A DNA stretch of 17,081 nucleotides from an uncultured Prevotellaceae bacterium (GCA_946415695.1 CAMKTM010000022.1:1-17081), one strand, 5' to 3'; positions 6,558 through 14,173 are shown, counted from the first letter of the stretch. Numbers and translations are program-made. The notes: generated by a model from the letters alone, not told the origin.

Positions 6558-8822
6558 TCAGAACGGCATCCCGACTGCGAAGTGGAAGGAGAGGTCGCGT
6601 TTCAGGCGGGGATGGATGACGGGATAATGGTGGCGTGCGTCGGTATAGGCGGGGTTGATGGCTTTCATGCCAAGGTCGAGGCGAATGATGAAATAATTGA
6701 AGTTGAGGCGAAGCCCCATGCCGTAGGAGAGGGCTATCTGCCGCCAGAATCTGTCGAAGCGGAACTGTCCGCCAGGCTGCTCGGGGTAGTCGCGAATGGT
6801 CCAGATGTTACCGGCGTCGAGGAAAGCCGCTCCGTCTATCTTCCAAAAGAGGTGGGTGCGGTATTCCACGTTCAGGTCGAGCTTTATGTCGCCCGTCTGG
6901 TTGATGAAGTCTATGTGTCCGTCGGAGCCTCGGAAACTGCCCGGTCCCAGCTCGCGGACGCTCCATCCGCGTACGCTGTTGGCACCTCCGCTGAAATAAC
7001 GTTTCTCGTAGGGCAGGACATCGGAATTGCCGTAGGGGAATGCGATGCCGAGAGCCGCATGAAGGGCCAGCGAGTTGTTTTTGTTGATGAAGAAACTCTT
7101 GCAGAATGAGAAGTCGAATTTGGCGTATTGAGCGTAGGCGATGTTGAAGAGGGTGTACCTGCCGTCGGCGTTCTTCCTGGCGTCTGCGGCGCTGGAAATG
7201 CCGTAGAGCAGGTTGCCGGCTGTCTCTATGCCGAGCCGTATGGTATAGGCATCCGTCCCGTAGTTGGAGGCCGTCGGGCCAAGAGGCTTTGAGTTGTAAA
7301 CAAAATGGCAGCCCCAGTTCATGATGAAGAGGTCCTCGTAGTTGTACCTCAAGATGGCATTGCGGTTCGTGGGGTCGCTGAGGTATTTCTCGCGGAAAGT
7401 ATTGCTTATCCACGGCATGAAGACGTAATCGATATTCAGGAGGTCGAACCGATACTGCAATTGCCTGTTCTTGCGCGTCCAGCGGTATCGGAGCACCCCG
7501 GTGAGCACGCGCCGGTGGAACTCTGGACGATCCTGCGAATCGAAAGAGAGGTTGATTTCCGTGGTGGCCTGAGCGTTGCGCCGAAAAGATGGGCGAAGGA
7601 AGGGGAATTTGAAGTCGGGGAAGGTGAAGCCCGTCTCTATGCTGTATTCGATGAAGTTCTGGTCGGCATAGCCCTTCAGCCCTCTTATTGCCTCGAAGGC
7701 ACCGCGAAGCTTTATGTTGAAAAGCTCCGAGCCGTGGAAGAGGTTGCGGTTCTGATAGGTCAGGCTCAAGGCAGCGCCCAAGTCCCCGGCGGAATTGGTG
7801 CCCTCCACGTCCACGCTGAAAGAGTTGGGCTTGTTGGGTGTGAGCGAGATGTTGACGTCCAGCGTGTCGCTTCCGTCCGTCCGCTGATTGATGCTCACGT
7901 TTGTAGCCATCACGGCGCTGAGGCGCGACATTCGGGCATACGTCTCGTGCATGTCGCTCTCGCGATACAGCTCGCCCGAACTGATAGCAGTGGCATGACG
8001 AAGGACTTTGGGTCGCAAGAACGATTTGTCTCGAAGAAATTCGTAACTGATGTTGCCAATTGAGAAACGATGGTGGGAGAGGTCGGTGCTGTCGGCCTCA
8101 TTTTGTGCTTTCCGCACCACCATCTCGACGTCGGCAAGGCGGCTGCCGATGGTGGTGTCAACACGAAAGTGGACGTATTCTTTGTTGAAGTTGTAGTAAC
8201 CGTTCTCCACGAGCAAGCCGTAAAGGCGGCTGCGCTCTGCCTCCAAAGCGTTGAGGCTATAGATCCTGTTCTCCCGCTCCACCTCTTTGTCCATGGCAGG
8301 CTGATAGCCCAGGCTGTCGAGGGCGAGACGGAGCGCTGCGTCCTCCACGTTGAGCCGGAAGTCGCGGACGTAATATCGTTCGTGAGGAACAATGAGATAG
8401 GAGATTTTCATGCGGTTCCTTTTAGGCCTTTCGTGCAGATAAACTTCGGAATAGAGGTAGCCCTGGCTCTTGAGGCTGAGCTGCATGTTGCTGCAAGCCT
8501 GCATGGAATGCTGGCGGTTATAAATCACGGGAGCTTCGCCGAAGCGACGCAGAAAACGGTTGAAGCGCTTTGTGCTGTCGCTACCGGAAAGGCAGTAAAT
8601 ACCCAGAGGAACTTTGACGAGGGAAAACCACTTGCTGTTTGGGCGTTGCGGCATGTAGGCCTGCAGCTCGTCCTTCGAGACACGCCCGCCTTCGCTCTTG
8701 ATGGATGTGCCCGTCAGCAGATAGTCATTCTCGGGAATGAAACGCGAGACGCGGCATCCGCTCAAAAGAAAGAGCAAATGCAGCAAAAGGAGCAGTCTTA
8801 TGGGCTGTTTTACATGATTCAC
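6558..8822 (-). CDS. tamL: TamA/BamA-family outer-membrane lipoprotein (TamL-like)
   Basis: A 754-residue Omp85-superfamily protein. The N-terminus is a lipoprotein signal with lipobox LLSGC (Cys23), the form found in Bacteroidetes TamL rather than classical BamA. Residues about 25-330 correspond to the periplasmic POTRA-like region (PENDYLLTGTSIKSEGG, GYLYSEVYL). From about 340 onward are amphipathic beta strands of a 16-strand barrel. VRGW at 617-620 within SGGANSVRGWSVRELGPGSF is the conserved Omp85 VRGF/Y motif of the lid loop, and the protein ends in a strand closing with Phe (FHFAVGMPF). Expected role: insertion or assembly of outer-membrane proteins or envelope lipid transport with a TamB partner, which is not in the window. 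The start is GTG at 8822; no ATG lies between it and the signal peptide. The gene diverges from the RNA methyltransferase. Confidence 0.88.
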   Translation of the reverse strand: MNHVKQPIRLLLLLHLLFLLSGCRVSRFIPENDYLLTGTSIKSEGGRVSKDELQAYMPQRPNSKWFSLVKVPLGIYCLSGSDSTKRFNRFLRRFGEAPVIYNRQHSMQACSNMQLSLKSQGYLYSEVYLHERPKRNRMKISYLIVPHERYYVRDFRLNVEDAALRLALDSLGYQPAMDKEVERENRIYSLNALEAERSRLYGLLVENGYYNFNKEYVHFRVDTTIGSRLADVEMVVRKAQNEADSTDLSHHRFSIGNISYEFLRDKSFLRPKVLRHATAISSGELYRESDMHETYARMSRLSAVMATNVSINQRTDGSDTLDVNISLTPNKPNSFSVDVEGTNSAGDLGAALSLTYQNRNLFHGSELFNIKLRGAFEAIRGLKGYADQNFIEYSIETGFTFPDFKFPFLRPSFRRNAQATTEINLSFDSQDRPEFHRRVLTGVLRYRWTRKNRQLQYRFDLLNIDYVFMPWISNTFREKYLSDPTNRNAILRYNYEDLFIMNWGCHFVYNSKPLGPTASNYGTDAYTIRLGIETAGNLLYGISSAADARKNADGRYTLFNIAYAQYAKFDFSFCKSFFINKNNSLALHAALGIAFPYGNSDVLPYEKRYFSGGANSVRGWSVRELGPGSFRGSDGHIDFINQTGDIKLDLNVEYRTHLFWKIDGAAFLDAGNIWTIRDYPEQPGGQFRFDRFWRQIALSYGMGLRLNFNYFIIRLDLGMKAINPAYTDARHHYPVIHPRLKRDLSFHFAVGMPF

Positions 8823-8826
8823 GCGG

Positions 8827-8834
8827 CAAAGATA
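8827..8834 (-). promoter_or_regulatory. -7 box very close to the tamL-like start
   Basis: TATCTTTG on the minus strand is a perfect TAnnTTTG match but ends only four bases before the GTG start codon at 8822. Initiation about 7 bases downstream would give a nearly leaderless mRNA. The upstream reading frame is closed by a TAA at 8843-8841, so a much earlier start is impossible. Confidence 0.5.
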
Positions 8835-8908
8835 CGAAAATTAGTCCATAGTTCAGCGTTCAAAGCTAACTTTTGTAGGGCTTTGCTTTATAATTCAACA
8901 AAAAAGCG

Positions 8909-8916
8909 TAACTTTG
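8909..8916 (+). promoter_or_regulatory. -7 box for the RNA methyltransferase
   Basis: TAACTTTG matches TAnnTTTG. A TTTG at 8882-8885 lies 23 bases upstream, slightly farther than the usual 19-21. Transcription would start near 8923, right at the edge of the heptad repeat, making the repeat the whole 5' leader. Confidence 0.55.
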
Positions 8917-8923
8917 CAAATAA

Positions 8924-8958
8924 CTCTAAACCCTAAACTCTAAACTCTAAACTCTAAA
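8924..8958 (+). repeat. Five tandem heptads CTCTAAA forming the 5' leader
   Basis: Five exact 7-bp units: CTCTAAA, CCCTAAA, CTCTAAA, CTCTAAA, CTCTAAA, then CT and the ATG at 8961. No Shine-Dalgarno sequence is present. The repeat spans practically all of the predicted leader, so slipped-strand change in unit number would alter leader length without touching the protein. Confidence 0.9.
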
Positions 8959-8960
8959 CT

Positions 8961-9716
8961 ATGATTCCCCGGGCTCGCATAAAATGGATAAAGTCTCTTG
9001 AGCTGCGGAAATACCGCCTGCAGCATAACGCCTTCGTTGCCGAAGGACCGAAACTCGTGGGCGAACTCCTCCCCTACTCCACGCCTCTCTATGTGGCAGC
9101 AACGAGAGAGTGGCTGGCGCAAAACCGTCATCTTCTCGAAAGGGCAGAAGCCGTGGACGAGGTGACGCAAGAAGAACTGGAAAGGACAAGCCTTCTGCGC
9201 TCGCCCCAAAGCGTCGTGGCCGTAATGCCAATACCTGAAAGAAAGCTTGACATCGCTTTTATACAAAACAATCTCGTCATCGCTTTGGACGGCATTCAAG
9301 ACCCCGGCAATCTGGGCACTATCCTTCGCATAGCCGATTGGTTCGGCATCCGCCACGTCCTCTGCTCCGAAGGCACCGCAGACGTCTATAACCCGAAATG
9401 CGTGCAGGCCTGCATGGGCGCTTTGGCAAGGGTAAAGGTGCACTACTGCAACTTGCCCGAAATGCTTAAAAGCGCGGACATGCCTGTTTACGGCACGTTC
9501 CTCGACGGAACGGACATATACAAGGAGGCACTCTCGCCGAATGGCATCATCGTGATGGGAAACGAAGGTAGCGGCATAAGCAAGGAAGTGGAGGCAGAGG
9601 TCGGCCGCCGCCTATATGTTCCCAATTTCCCCGTCGGCTCGCATACAACGGAAAGTCTCAATGTGGCCGTTGCCACGGGGATTGTCTGCGCAGAGTTTAC
9701 TCGTCGCCTTCGTTGA
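8961..9716 (+). CDS. SpoU/TrmH-family RNA methyltransferase
   Basis: A 251-residue S-adenosylmethionine-dependent RNA 2'-O-methyltransferase of the SPOUT (trefoil-knot) class. The N-terminal part (KWIKSLELRKYRLQHNAFVAEGPKLV) is the L30e-like substrate-binding domain. Motif 1 is DGIQDPGNLGTILRIADWFG (110-129) with the conserved Asn and Arg; motif 2 is NEGSGIS (201-207); motif 3 is ESLNVAVATGI (231-241), the knot and cofactor site. Length agrees with bacterial rRNA/tRNA members, but the substrate nucleotide cannot be assigned. It is the only plus-strand gene, divergent from the tamL-like gene, and its last 20 bases overlap the 3' end of the opposing gene (stop codon at 9699-9697). Confidence 0.92.
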   Translation: MIPRARIKWIKSLELRKYRLQHNAFVAEGPKLVGELLPYSTPLYVAATREWLAQNRHLLERAEAVDEVTQEELERTSLLRSPQSVVAVMPIPERKLDIAFIQNNLVIALDGIQDPGNLGTILRIADWFGIRHVLCSEGTADVYNPKCVQACMGALARVKVHYCNLPEMLKSADMPVYGTFLDGTDIYKEALSPNGIIVMGNEGSGISKEVEAEVGRRLYVPNFPVGSHTTESLNVAVATGIVCAEFTRRLR

Positions 9717-10485
9717 CGTCCTCGACGGAAAGCCCTTCCTCTTCAAGGTCTTTCACGTCAGCTTCGGGCGTAAGGCTGCTGAAATATGTGTCGTCGTTTT
9801 CGATGCCCTCCTCATCGGGTTCCTCGATGGATTCAAGTTCGTCTTCTCCTTCAGAGATGTCCATGCGAATCTTCTCGACGGGGTCTTTCTTCTTGGCGAA
9901 GATGGCTTCCACCCATGTGCCTTTGGGAATCTCAAGGACATCGAAGCCTTGAGCCACTTTCTTCTCAAGCGTGCCGCCGGGAGCATGAATGCGGCTTGCC
10001 GGCAGTTGTGTGGTGCTTATCTCGAAACCCGATTCGATGATGTCTCGAACCGCAAGAGCTATGGAATCCCATCCACCGCCAAAGTTACGGTCGATGAGCT
10101 CCAGCAGCATTGCCGTCGATATGTGCTTGATGTTCTCGTAGCTGAGGTCGGTGATGCGCTCTATCGCTTTGCGACGGATTGCCACACAACCATTCTCCTC
10201 ATGGCAATGGGAGAATTTCGCCCATCCGCCATTCTCATATTTGGCAGCATCGCGCTCATCCTCAGGGTTATAATGCACGACTTCGTAGGCCAAACGGATG
10301 GTGTTGAGAAGCTTCGGCTCGCTGATGCTGAAATCTTCTTCCTCGCGCTCCCTTTCCCAAGCATCAGCAATTGCAAACTCGTCCAAATCCCAAATGTTAT
10401 TCGCATTCAGGTCAAGGATACTTTCCAGCGTCTTTGCACTCTTTTTCGCAGCCTTCTTCTTGGCAGCTTTCTTTTCTTCTTTCAT
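9697..10485 (-). CDS. Unrecognised protein with Lys-rich N-terminus and acidic C-terminus
   Basis: A 262-residue protein that I do not recognise. Residues 1-18 are almost only Lys, Ala, Glu and Ser (KKAAKKKAAKKSAK), like histone-H1-type or nucleic-acid-binding tails. Residues about 20-205 look globular, with Trp-containing segments (NNIWDLDEFAIADAW, GGGWDSIALAVRDII, IPKGTWVEAIFAKKKD). The last 55 residues are strongly acidic (SEGEDELESIEEPDEEG and onward). There is no signal peptide or membrane segment, so it is presumably cytoplasmic. The ATG at 10485 directly precedes the Lys-rich tail. It ends in a 20-bp tail-to-tail overlap with the methyltransferase and is preceded by the 22-bp hairpin array. 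Codon use is like the neighbours, supporting a real gene. RNA or DNA binding is a guess from charge alone. Confidence 0.75.
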   Translation of the reverse strand: MKEEKKAAKKKAAKKSAKTLESILDLNANNIWDLDEFAIADAWEREREEEDFSISEPKLLNTIRLAYEVVHYNPEDERDAAKYENGGWAKFSHCHEENGCVAIRRKAIERITDLSYENIKHISTAMLLELIDRNFGGGWDSIALAVRDIIESGFEISTTQLPASRIHAPGGTLEKKVAQGFDVLEIPKGTWVEAIFAKKKDPVEKIRMDISEGEDELESIEEPDEEGIENDDTYFSSLTPEADVKDLEEEGLSVEDVNEGDE

Positions 10486-10554
10486 TATTTAATGTACAAT
10501 TTAATCATTTATTTATGTTTCGGGTGTTCTGTAAGCAGTCACAGGGTACTGAAA

Positions 10555-10682
10555 ATAATGCTTAACCATTATCCGCAGAAAGCTTAACCATTATGACAAT
10601 AATGCTTAACCATTATCCGCAGAAAGCTTAACCATTATGACAATAATGCTTAACCATTATTTGCAGAATGCTTAACCATTAT
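10555..10682. repeat. Six-unit array of 22-bp hairpin repeats
   Basis: GCTTAACCATTAT begins at 10560, 10582, 10604, 10626, 10648 and 10670, exactly 22 bp apart. Linkers between copies alternate: CCGCAGAAA, GACAATAAT, CCGCAGAAA, GACAATAAT, TTGCAGAAT. Units preceded by AATAAT form the dyad ATAATG-CTTAAC-CATTAT (6-bp arms, 6-nt loop). A decayed seventh unit starts near 10692. The array lies upstream of the Lys-rich gene and downstream of the ACT gene. The gene-free stretch 10486-10793 otherwise holds only A/T-rich sequence and a CCCCTTTAGGGG palindrome (about 10757-10768) resembling the REP-like elements. Confidence 0.9.
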
Positions 10683-10793
10683 TTGCAGGAATGTGTAAAA
10701 GCATATATACACAGGTCTTCCGGAACATCCGTAACTTCAGTCATTTAGTAATTTTTCCCCTTTAGGGGGTAGGTTGTCAGCAAGTTCACTCCT

Positions 10794-11189
10794 TCAAAAT
10801 TGTTGAAGAGATTTGTCTTTGATGACTTGCTTCGTCTTTTCCGTATCAGATGAACGGAACACGAGTATGCCTTTTCCGGAAAGGAGGAAGGAGTACATAT
10901 AGGCAATGCTGATGTCGGCTTCTGCAAAGAGAGCCAGCACGCGGGCTGCCTCGCCTGGCTTGTCTTCCAATTGGATGGCAAAGACTTCGGTGATGGTCGC
11001 TGTGATGCCTTGCTCTTTCAATACGATGAAGGCACGCTCAGGGTCATCACAGATAATGCGGTAGATGCCAAAGTCCTGCGTGTCGGAAATGGTGGAGGCG
11101 ATTATCTGGATGCCAGCTCCCTTGAGCACATTCAGCACAGTAAGCAGCGTGCCGCGCTTATTCTCGATGAATATGGATAACTGTTTCAT
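10794..11189 (-). CDS. Tandem ACT-domain amino-acid-binding protein
   Basis: A 131-residue protein of two ACT domains. The first (residues 1 to about 66) opens with MKQLSIFIENKRGTLLTVLNVLKGAGI, the beta-alpha-beta ACT signature with a ligand-binding loop after the first strand. The second (about 67-131) has VFAIQLEDKPGEAARVLALFAEADISI with the typical DKPG turn. ACT pairs bind small ligands, usually amino acids. Stand-alone members beside phenylacetate-CoA ligases probably sense aromatic amino acids or aryl acids; this is inferred from context. I chose the ATG at 11189 because the longer reading frame from 11225 translates a 16-bp simple repeat (FSPFVFFTF) that is not part of the fold. It follows the phenylacetate-CoA ligase in the same direction, separated by 122 bases of repeats, so it may be the last gene of that operon. 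Confidence 0.88.
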   Translation of the reverse strand: MKQLSIFIENKRGTLLTVLNVLKGAGIQIIASTISDTQDFGIYRIICDDPERAFIVLKEQGITATITEVFAIQLEDKPGEAARVLALFAEADISIAYMYSFLLSGKGILVFRSSDTEKTKQVIKDKSLQQF

Positions 11190-11195
11190 ATTAAA

Positions 11196-11301
11196 GGTGA
11201 AAAATACAAAAGGTGAAAAATTCAAAAGGTAAGAAGGTGAAGAATAGAGGAAGGGGGAAGGTTATGCTTTGCGAAACTTTTCACCTTTTCAATTCTTCAC
11301 C
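11196..11301. repeat. 16-bp tandem repeat and dyad between ligase and ACT genes
   Basis: GGTGAAAAATACAAAA (11196-11211) and GGTGAAAAATTCAAAA (11212-11227) are adjacent 16-bp copies with a partial third starting at 11228. GGTGAAGAAT (11236-11245) is the exact inverse of ATTCTTCACC (11292-11301), and further GGTGAA/TTCACC copies extend the dyad. In the mRNA this would form a long hairpin between the ligase stop and the ACT start codon, which could attenuate expression of the distal gene or end the transcript. Confidence 0.75.
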
Positions 11302-11311
11302 TTTCACTTTT

Positions 11312-12628
11312 TTACTGATATACTTTGCGTTTGTCAACCACGCGAACCGCCTTGCCTTCGCTGACGGGCAGCGAACCCTTTGGCACGAGCTTCACGATGG
11401 GCGTGAGCAGGATTTCGTCCTTCAGGGCACGGCATACATTCTTGGTCAGCGACTGTAGACGTGCGTAGTCATCGGTGAACATCTCTGCCAGCTCGACCTC
11501 GACCGTCATATTGTCATTGTCGTCGTCCGTGGTAAGTGTGATGAGGTAGTTGCTTGCCAGCTCGGGGAACGTCATGAGAATCTTCTCGATTTGAATGGGG
11601 AAGATGTTCACGCCGCGAAGTACCATCATGTCGTCGCTGCGGCCCTTCATGCGATCCAAGCGTACGTGATTGCGTCCGCAAGGACAAGTTCTGCCAAGCA
11701 CTCTGGTAAGGTCACGTGTGCGATACCTTATCAAGGGCATTGCCTCGCGCCTCAGGGTAGTCAGCACTAGCTCGCCGATTTCGCCGTCAGGCACTGGCTC
11801 GAGCGTCTCTGGGTCAACAATCTCGACGATGTAATAGTCTTCCCAGAAGTGCAGACCGTTCTGCTCCTGACACTCAAAGCCGACGCCTGGGCCGCACATC
11901 TCCGACATGCCGAAGCTGTTATAAGCCTTCACGCCGAACATGTTCTCGATGCGCTTACGCTGTTCCTCAGAATGAGGTTCTGCACCGATGGCAAAGGTTT
12001 TGAGCTTTGTGTCCTTTCGCGGGTCAACGCCTTGCTCCTGCATCACCTCGTAGAGACGTGTCAAGTAGGACGGAACGGCATGGATGGCTGTCGTGCCGAA
12101 GTCCTTGATGAACTTAATCTGGCGCAGTGAGTTGCCCGCGGCGGCAGGCACAGTGAGCATTCCCAATTTTTCGGCTCCGTACTGGAAGCCGAGGCCTCCT
12201 GTGAACATGCCGTAGCCAGATGAGTTCTGGAAGACGTCGTCGGGACGCAGACCGACCATCCAGAGGTTACGCGCCACTTGGTTTGCCCACTCGTCGAGGT
12301 CGTTCTTTGTGTGCAGGATGACGGTCGGGTTGCCCGTTGTGCCACTACTCGAATGCAAGCGGACACAATCGGTCAAGGGCACTGCGGCAAGTCCGAAGGG
12401 GTAGGTGTCGCGCAGATCCTGCTTCGTGGTGAAAGGGAGTTTGCGCACATCCTCCGGTGTCTTGATGTCTTCTGCCTTGATGCCCATCTCTTTGAATTTC
12501 TGCGCATAGAAGGGCACCTTTGCACATCTCTTTATTGTCTCTTGCAGACGTTCTGTCTGCAACTTGTTGATTTCCTCCCGAGAGAGCGTCTCGTACTCGG
12601 GATGAAGGTAAGGTGATTTAACGTCCAT
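11312..12628 (-). CDS. paaK: Phenylacetate-CoA ligase (aryl-acid:CoA ligase)
   Basis: A 438-residue adenylate-forming enzyme that activates phenylacetate or related aryl acids with ATP and CoA, giving the acyl-CoA, AMP and pyrophosphate. The ATP-binding P-loop is SSSGTTGNPT (93-102). YNSFGMSEMCGPGVG (236-250) is the adenine/aryl-substrate motif of this family, YRTRDL follows, and CPCGRNHVRLDRMKGRSDD marks the hinge to the C-terminal lid. The likely catalytic lysine is Lys426 in SEGKAVRV. Length is normal for the family. It begins inside the end of the aminotransferase gene (11-bp overlap), showing translational coupling. With an indolepyruvate:ferredoxin oxidoreductase such a ligase could feed arylacetates into aromatic amino acid synthesis; that enzyme is not in the window. 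Confidence 0.92.
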   Translation of the reverse strand: MDVKSPYLHPEYETLSREEINKLQTERLQETIKRCAKVPFYAQKFKEMGIKAEDIKTPEDVRKLPFTTKQDLRDTYPFGLAAVPLTDCVRLHSSSGTTGNPTVILHTKNDLDEWANQVARNLWMVGLRPDDVFQNSSGYGMFTGGLGFQYGAEKLGMLTVPAAAGNSLRQIKFIKDFGTTAIHAVPSYLTRLYEVMQEQGVDPRKDTKLKTFAIGAEPHSEEQRKRIENMFGVKAYNSFGMSEMCGPGVGFECQEQNGLHFWEDYYIVEIVDPETLEPVPDGEIGELVLTTLRREAMPLIRYRTRDLTRVLGRTCPCGRNHVRLDRMKGRSDDMMVLRGVNIFPIQIEKILMTFPELASNYLITLTTDDDNDNMTVEVELAEMFTDDYARLQSLTKNVCRALKDEILLTPIVKLVPKGSLPVSEGKAVRVVDKRKVYQ

Positions 12629-13928
12629 GGTGTTCTTTATGGAATTGTTTTATGCGTTCAGTGAATAGTTGTTCTTGTTCGCGGCGGAAGAAGGATGTGC
12701 AGATGCGTACGCCTTGCTGGGTGCTGCCCATCGTGTCGAGCGGGAAGACGGCGATGCCGCAGGTCATCAGTTCTCGGGTTAGCTGCAAGTCGTTCATGCC
12801 CGGATATTGCACGGTGAAGTAAAAGCCGTCGGCCAGCGGAGCACCCATGTCGTTGTCATAGACGAGGTAGAAGCCATTGGCGAGCAGGACATCCTTCATG
12901 AACTTAGCCCGACGGCCGTACTCCTTGACATCGTCGAGGAAGTTGTACTCTCCCTTGACGGCAGCCTCCATCAGCGCAGCCATTGCGTGCTGCACAGAAT
13001 GCGTCGTGCCGCTGGAAAGCGTGTACATCAGTCTGCCAACGAAGAAGTCGCCAAAGGTGCCGACGCCAAACTTCTCCTTCAACGGGGCAAAGGCGCGGTG
13101 GAAGAGTTCGTTGGAGATGCAGGTCACGCCGATGCGCTGGCCCGCATAGGAGAAAGCCTTCGAGGCCGAAACCCACAGCACGTAGTTGTCCGTGTAGCGT
13201 GCAACAGTGGCTTGGAAGGGAGCCTGGAAGGGATGCGAAAGGTCGCGACGGAAGTCCATCGCAAAGTAGGCAAGGTCCTCAAGGACAAGGATGTCGTACT
13301 GCGTGGCGATGCGCCCGATGCCCTTCAGCTCATCCTCCGTGAAGCAAACCCACGAAGGATTGTTGGGGTTGGAATAGACGATGCCGCAGATGGTCCCCGT
13401 TGAAACGATTTCCTCGAGCTTCGCTATCAGGTCGTCGCCTCTGTAGTTGTAGATGTCGAGAGCTTCGTGCTTGAGGCCGATGACGTCGCATTGCGTGGTC
13501 TGCACAGGAAAGCCTGGCTGGATGAGCAGCACAGTGTCCTTCGTGGTTCCGGCAAAAGCATGATGCAGTGCCGTGAAGGTGGCGAAGGTGCCTTGCATGC
13601 TACCCGTCGTCGGCACACATCCCTCGGGCGCGATGTCCACGCCGATGAACGCCTTCACGAAGTCCGAAGCCGCCTGCTTAATGCGGGGGATGCCGCCATT
13701 TGGCGGGTAAATCGTGGCGCAACCGTTCTTCAAGGCTTCCGCCTCTGCCTTCAATGCAATCTCCGAAGGTTGCAAGCCCGGCACACCCATCTCAAGATGA
13801 ATCACTTCCTCGCCCGTCTCCGCCTCAATCTGTCGGGAGAGGGCCTGTATGTCGCGGATAGTGGCTTGGGAGAAGTCCCCAAGCCCCATCGCATCAATAA
13901 TGCTTATAACTTGTTCTTTATCTAACAC
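12618..13928 (-). CDS. PLP-dependent aminotransferase, class I/II
   Basis: A 436-residue fold-type I aminotransferase, probably converting an aryl or other 2-oxo acid to its amino acid. Conserved features are YPPNGGIPRIKQAASDF (74-90), SNPNNPSW (186-193) with the cofactor/substrate Asn, LEDLAYF (216-222) with Asp218 for the pyridine nitrogen, SASKAFSYAGQRIG (254-267) with Lys257 for the Schiff base, and GVRICTSFF near the C-terminus with the substrate-carboxylate Arg. Its 3' end overlaps the phenylacetate-CoA ligase by 11 bp, so the two are co-translated and the 2-oxo acid is probably aromatic. The start used is GTG at 13928; the nearest in-frame ATG is Met14 and would also keep the folded core. 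An A/T-rich 41-bp gap separates it from the small gene upstream; no clear -7 box was found there. Confidence 0.9.
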   Translation of the reverse strand: MLDKEQVISIIDAMGLGDFSQATIRDIQALSRQIEAETGEEVIHLEMGVPGLQPSEIALKAEAEALKNGCATIYPPNGGIPRIKQAASDFVKAFIGVDIAPEGCVPTTGSMQGTFATFTALHHAFAGTTKDTVLLIQPGFPVQTTQCDVIGLKHEALDIYNYRGDDLIAKLEEIVSTGTICGIVYSNPNNPSWVCFTEDELKGIGRIATQYDILVLEDLAYFAMDFRRDLSHPFQAPFQATVARYTDNYVLWVSASKAFSYAGQRIGVTCISNELFHRAFAPLKEKFGVGTFGDFFVGRLMYTLSSGTTHSVQHAMAALMEAAVKGEYNFLDDVKEYGRRAKFMKDVLLANGFYLVYDNDMGAPLADGFYFTVQYPGMNDLQLTRELMTCGIAVFPLDTMGSTQQGVRICTSFFRREQEQLFTERIKQFHKEHHGR

Positions 13929-13969
13929 AACAATGATTTAATTAATATATAATGTATAATGAGTTGCAA

Positions 13970-14173
13970 TTATGCCTCGTTCTCTTCTTGCAGGATTTCA
14001 TCAACAATATATCGGTCGCTCATCGCTTGAAGTCCATGAACAGGGTCGGAAAAATATGTATATGTACGCGAATTGTAGAAGCGGTCGAGGGCTTCTTCCT
14101 CGCTGATGTTCAGCTCCTCAGCCAACATCAGAACGATGCGTGCTTGCTTGCGCCAGCGTACAGAATCTCTCAT
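13970..14173 (-). CDS. Small protein, third gene of the DUF3791-DUF3990 cassette
   Basis: A 67-residue, mainly helical protein (MRDSVRWRKQARIVLMLAEELNISEEEALDRFYNSRTYTYFSDPVHGL and a DRYIVDEILQEE end). The pattern resembles small DUF3791-like partners: a helix, then a 'xxALDRFYxSxTY' segment, then a Tyr-Ile-acidic C-terminal helix. Its ATG overlaps the TGA of the DUF3990 gene (ATGA, 14173-14170), so expression is coupled. Stoichiometric partner or neutraliser of the DUF3990 protein is the natural guess, but not shown. Confidence 0.8.
   Translation of the reverse strand: MRDSVRWRKQARIVLMLAEELNISEEEALDRFYNSRTYTYFSDPVHGLQAMSDRYIVDEILQEENEA

Noticed and set aside
7305..8936. Long plus-strand ORFs (252 and 288 codons) opposite the tamL-like gene
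   Set aside because: The minus strand encodes a full Omp85 protein with lipobox and VRGW motif; the plus-strand frames are antisense shadows.
8924..8958. Telomere-like sequence (CCCTAAA)
   Set aside because: Only one of five units equals the plant-type telomere heptad, and the repeat is internal, immediately before a bacterial gene.
9616..10587. 323-codon plus-strand ORF opposite the Lys-rich gene
   Set aside because: It begins inside the RNA methyltransferase gene, runs through the 22-bp repeats and lacks recognisable motifs; the minus-strand frame has the sensible start and composition.
10555..10682. CRISPR array
   Set aside because: Period is only 22 bp and the linkers recur in two alternating types, so there are no unique spacers.
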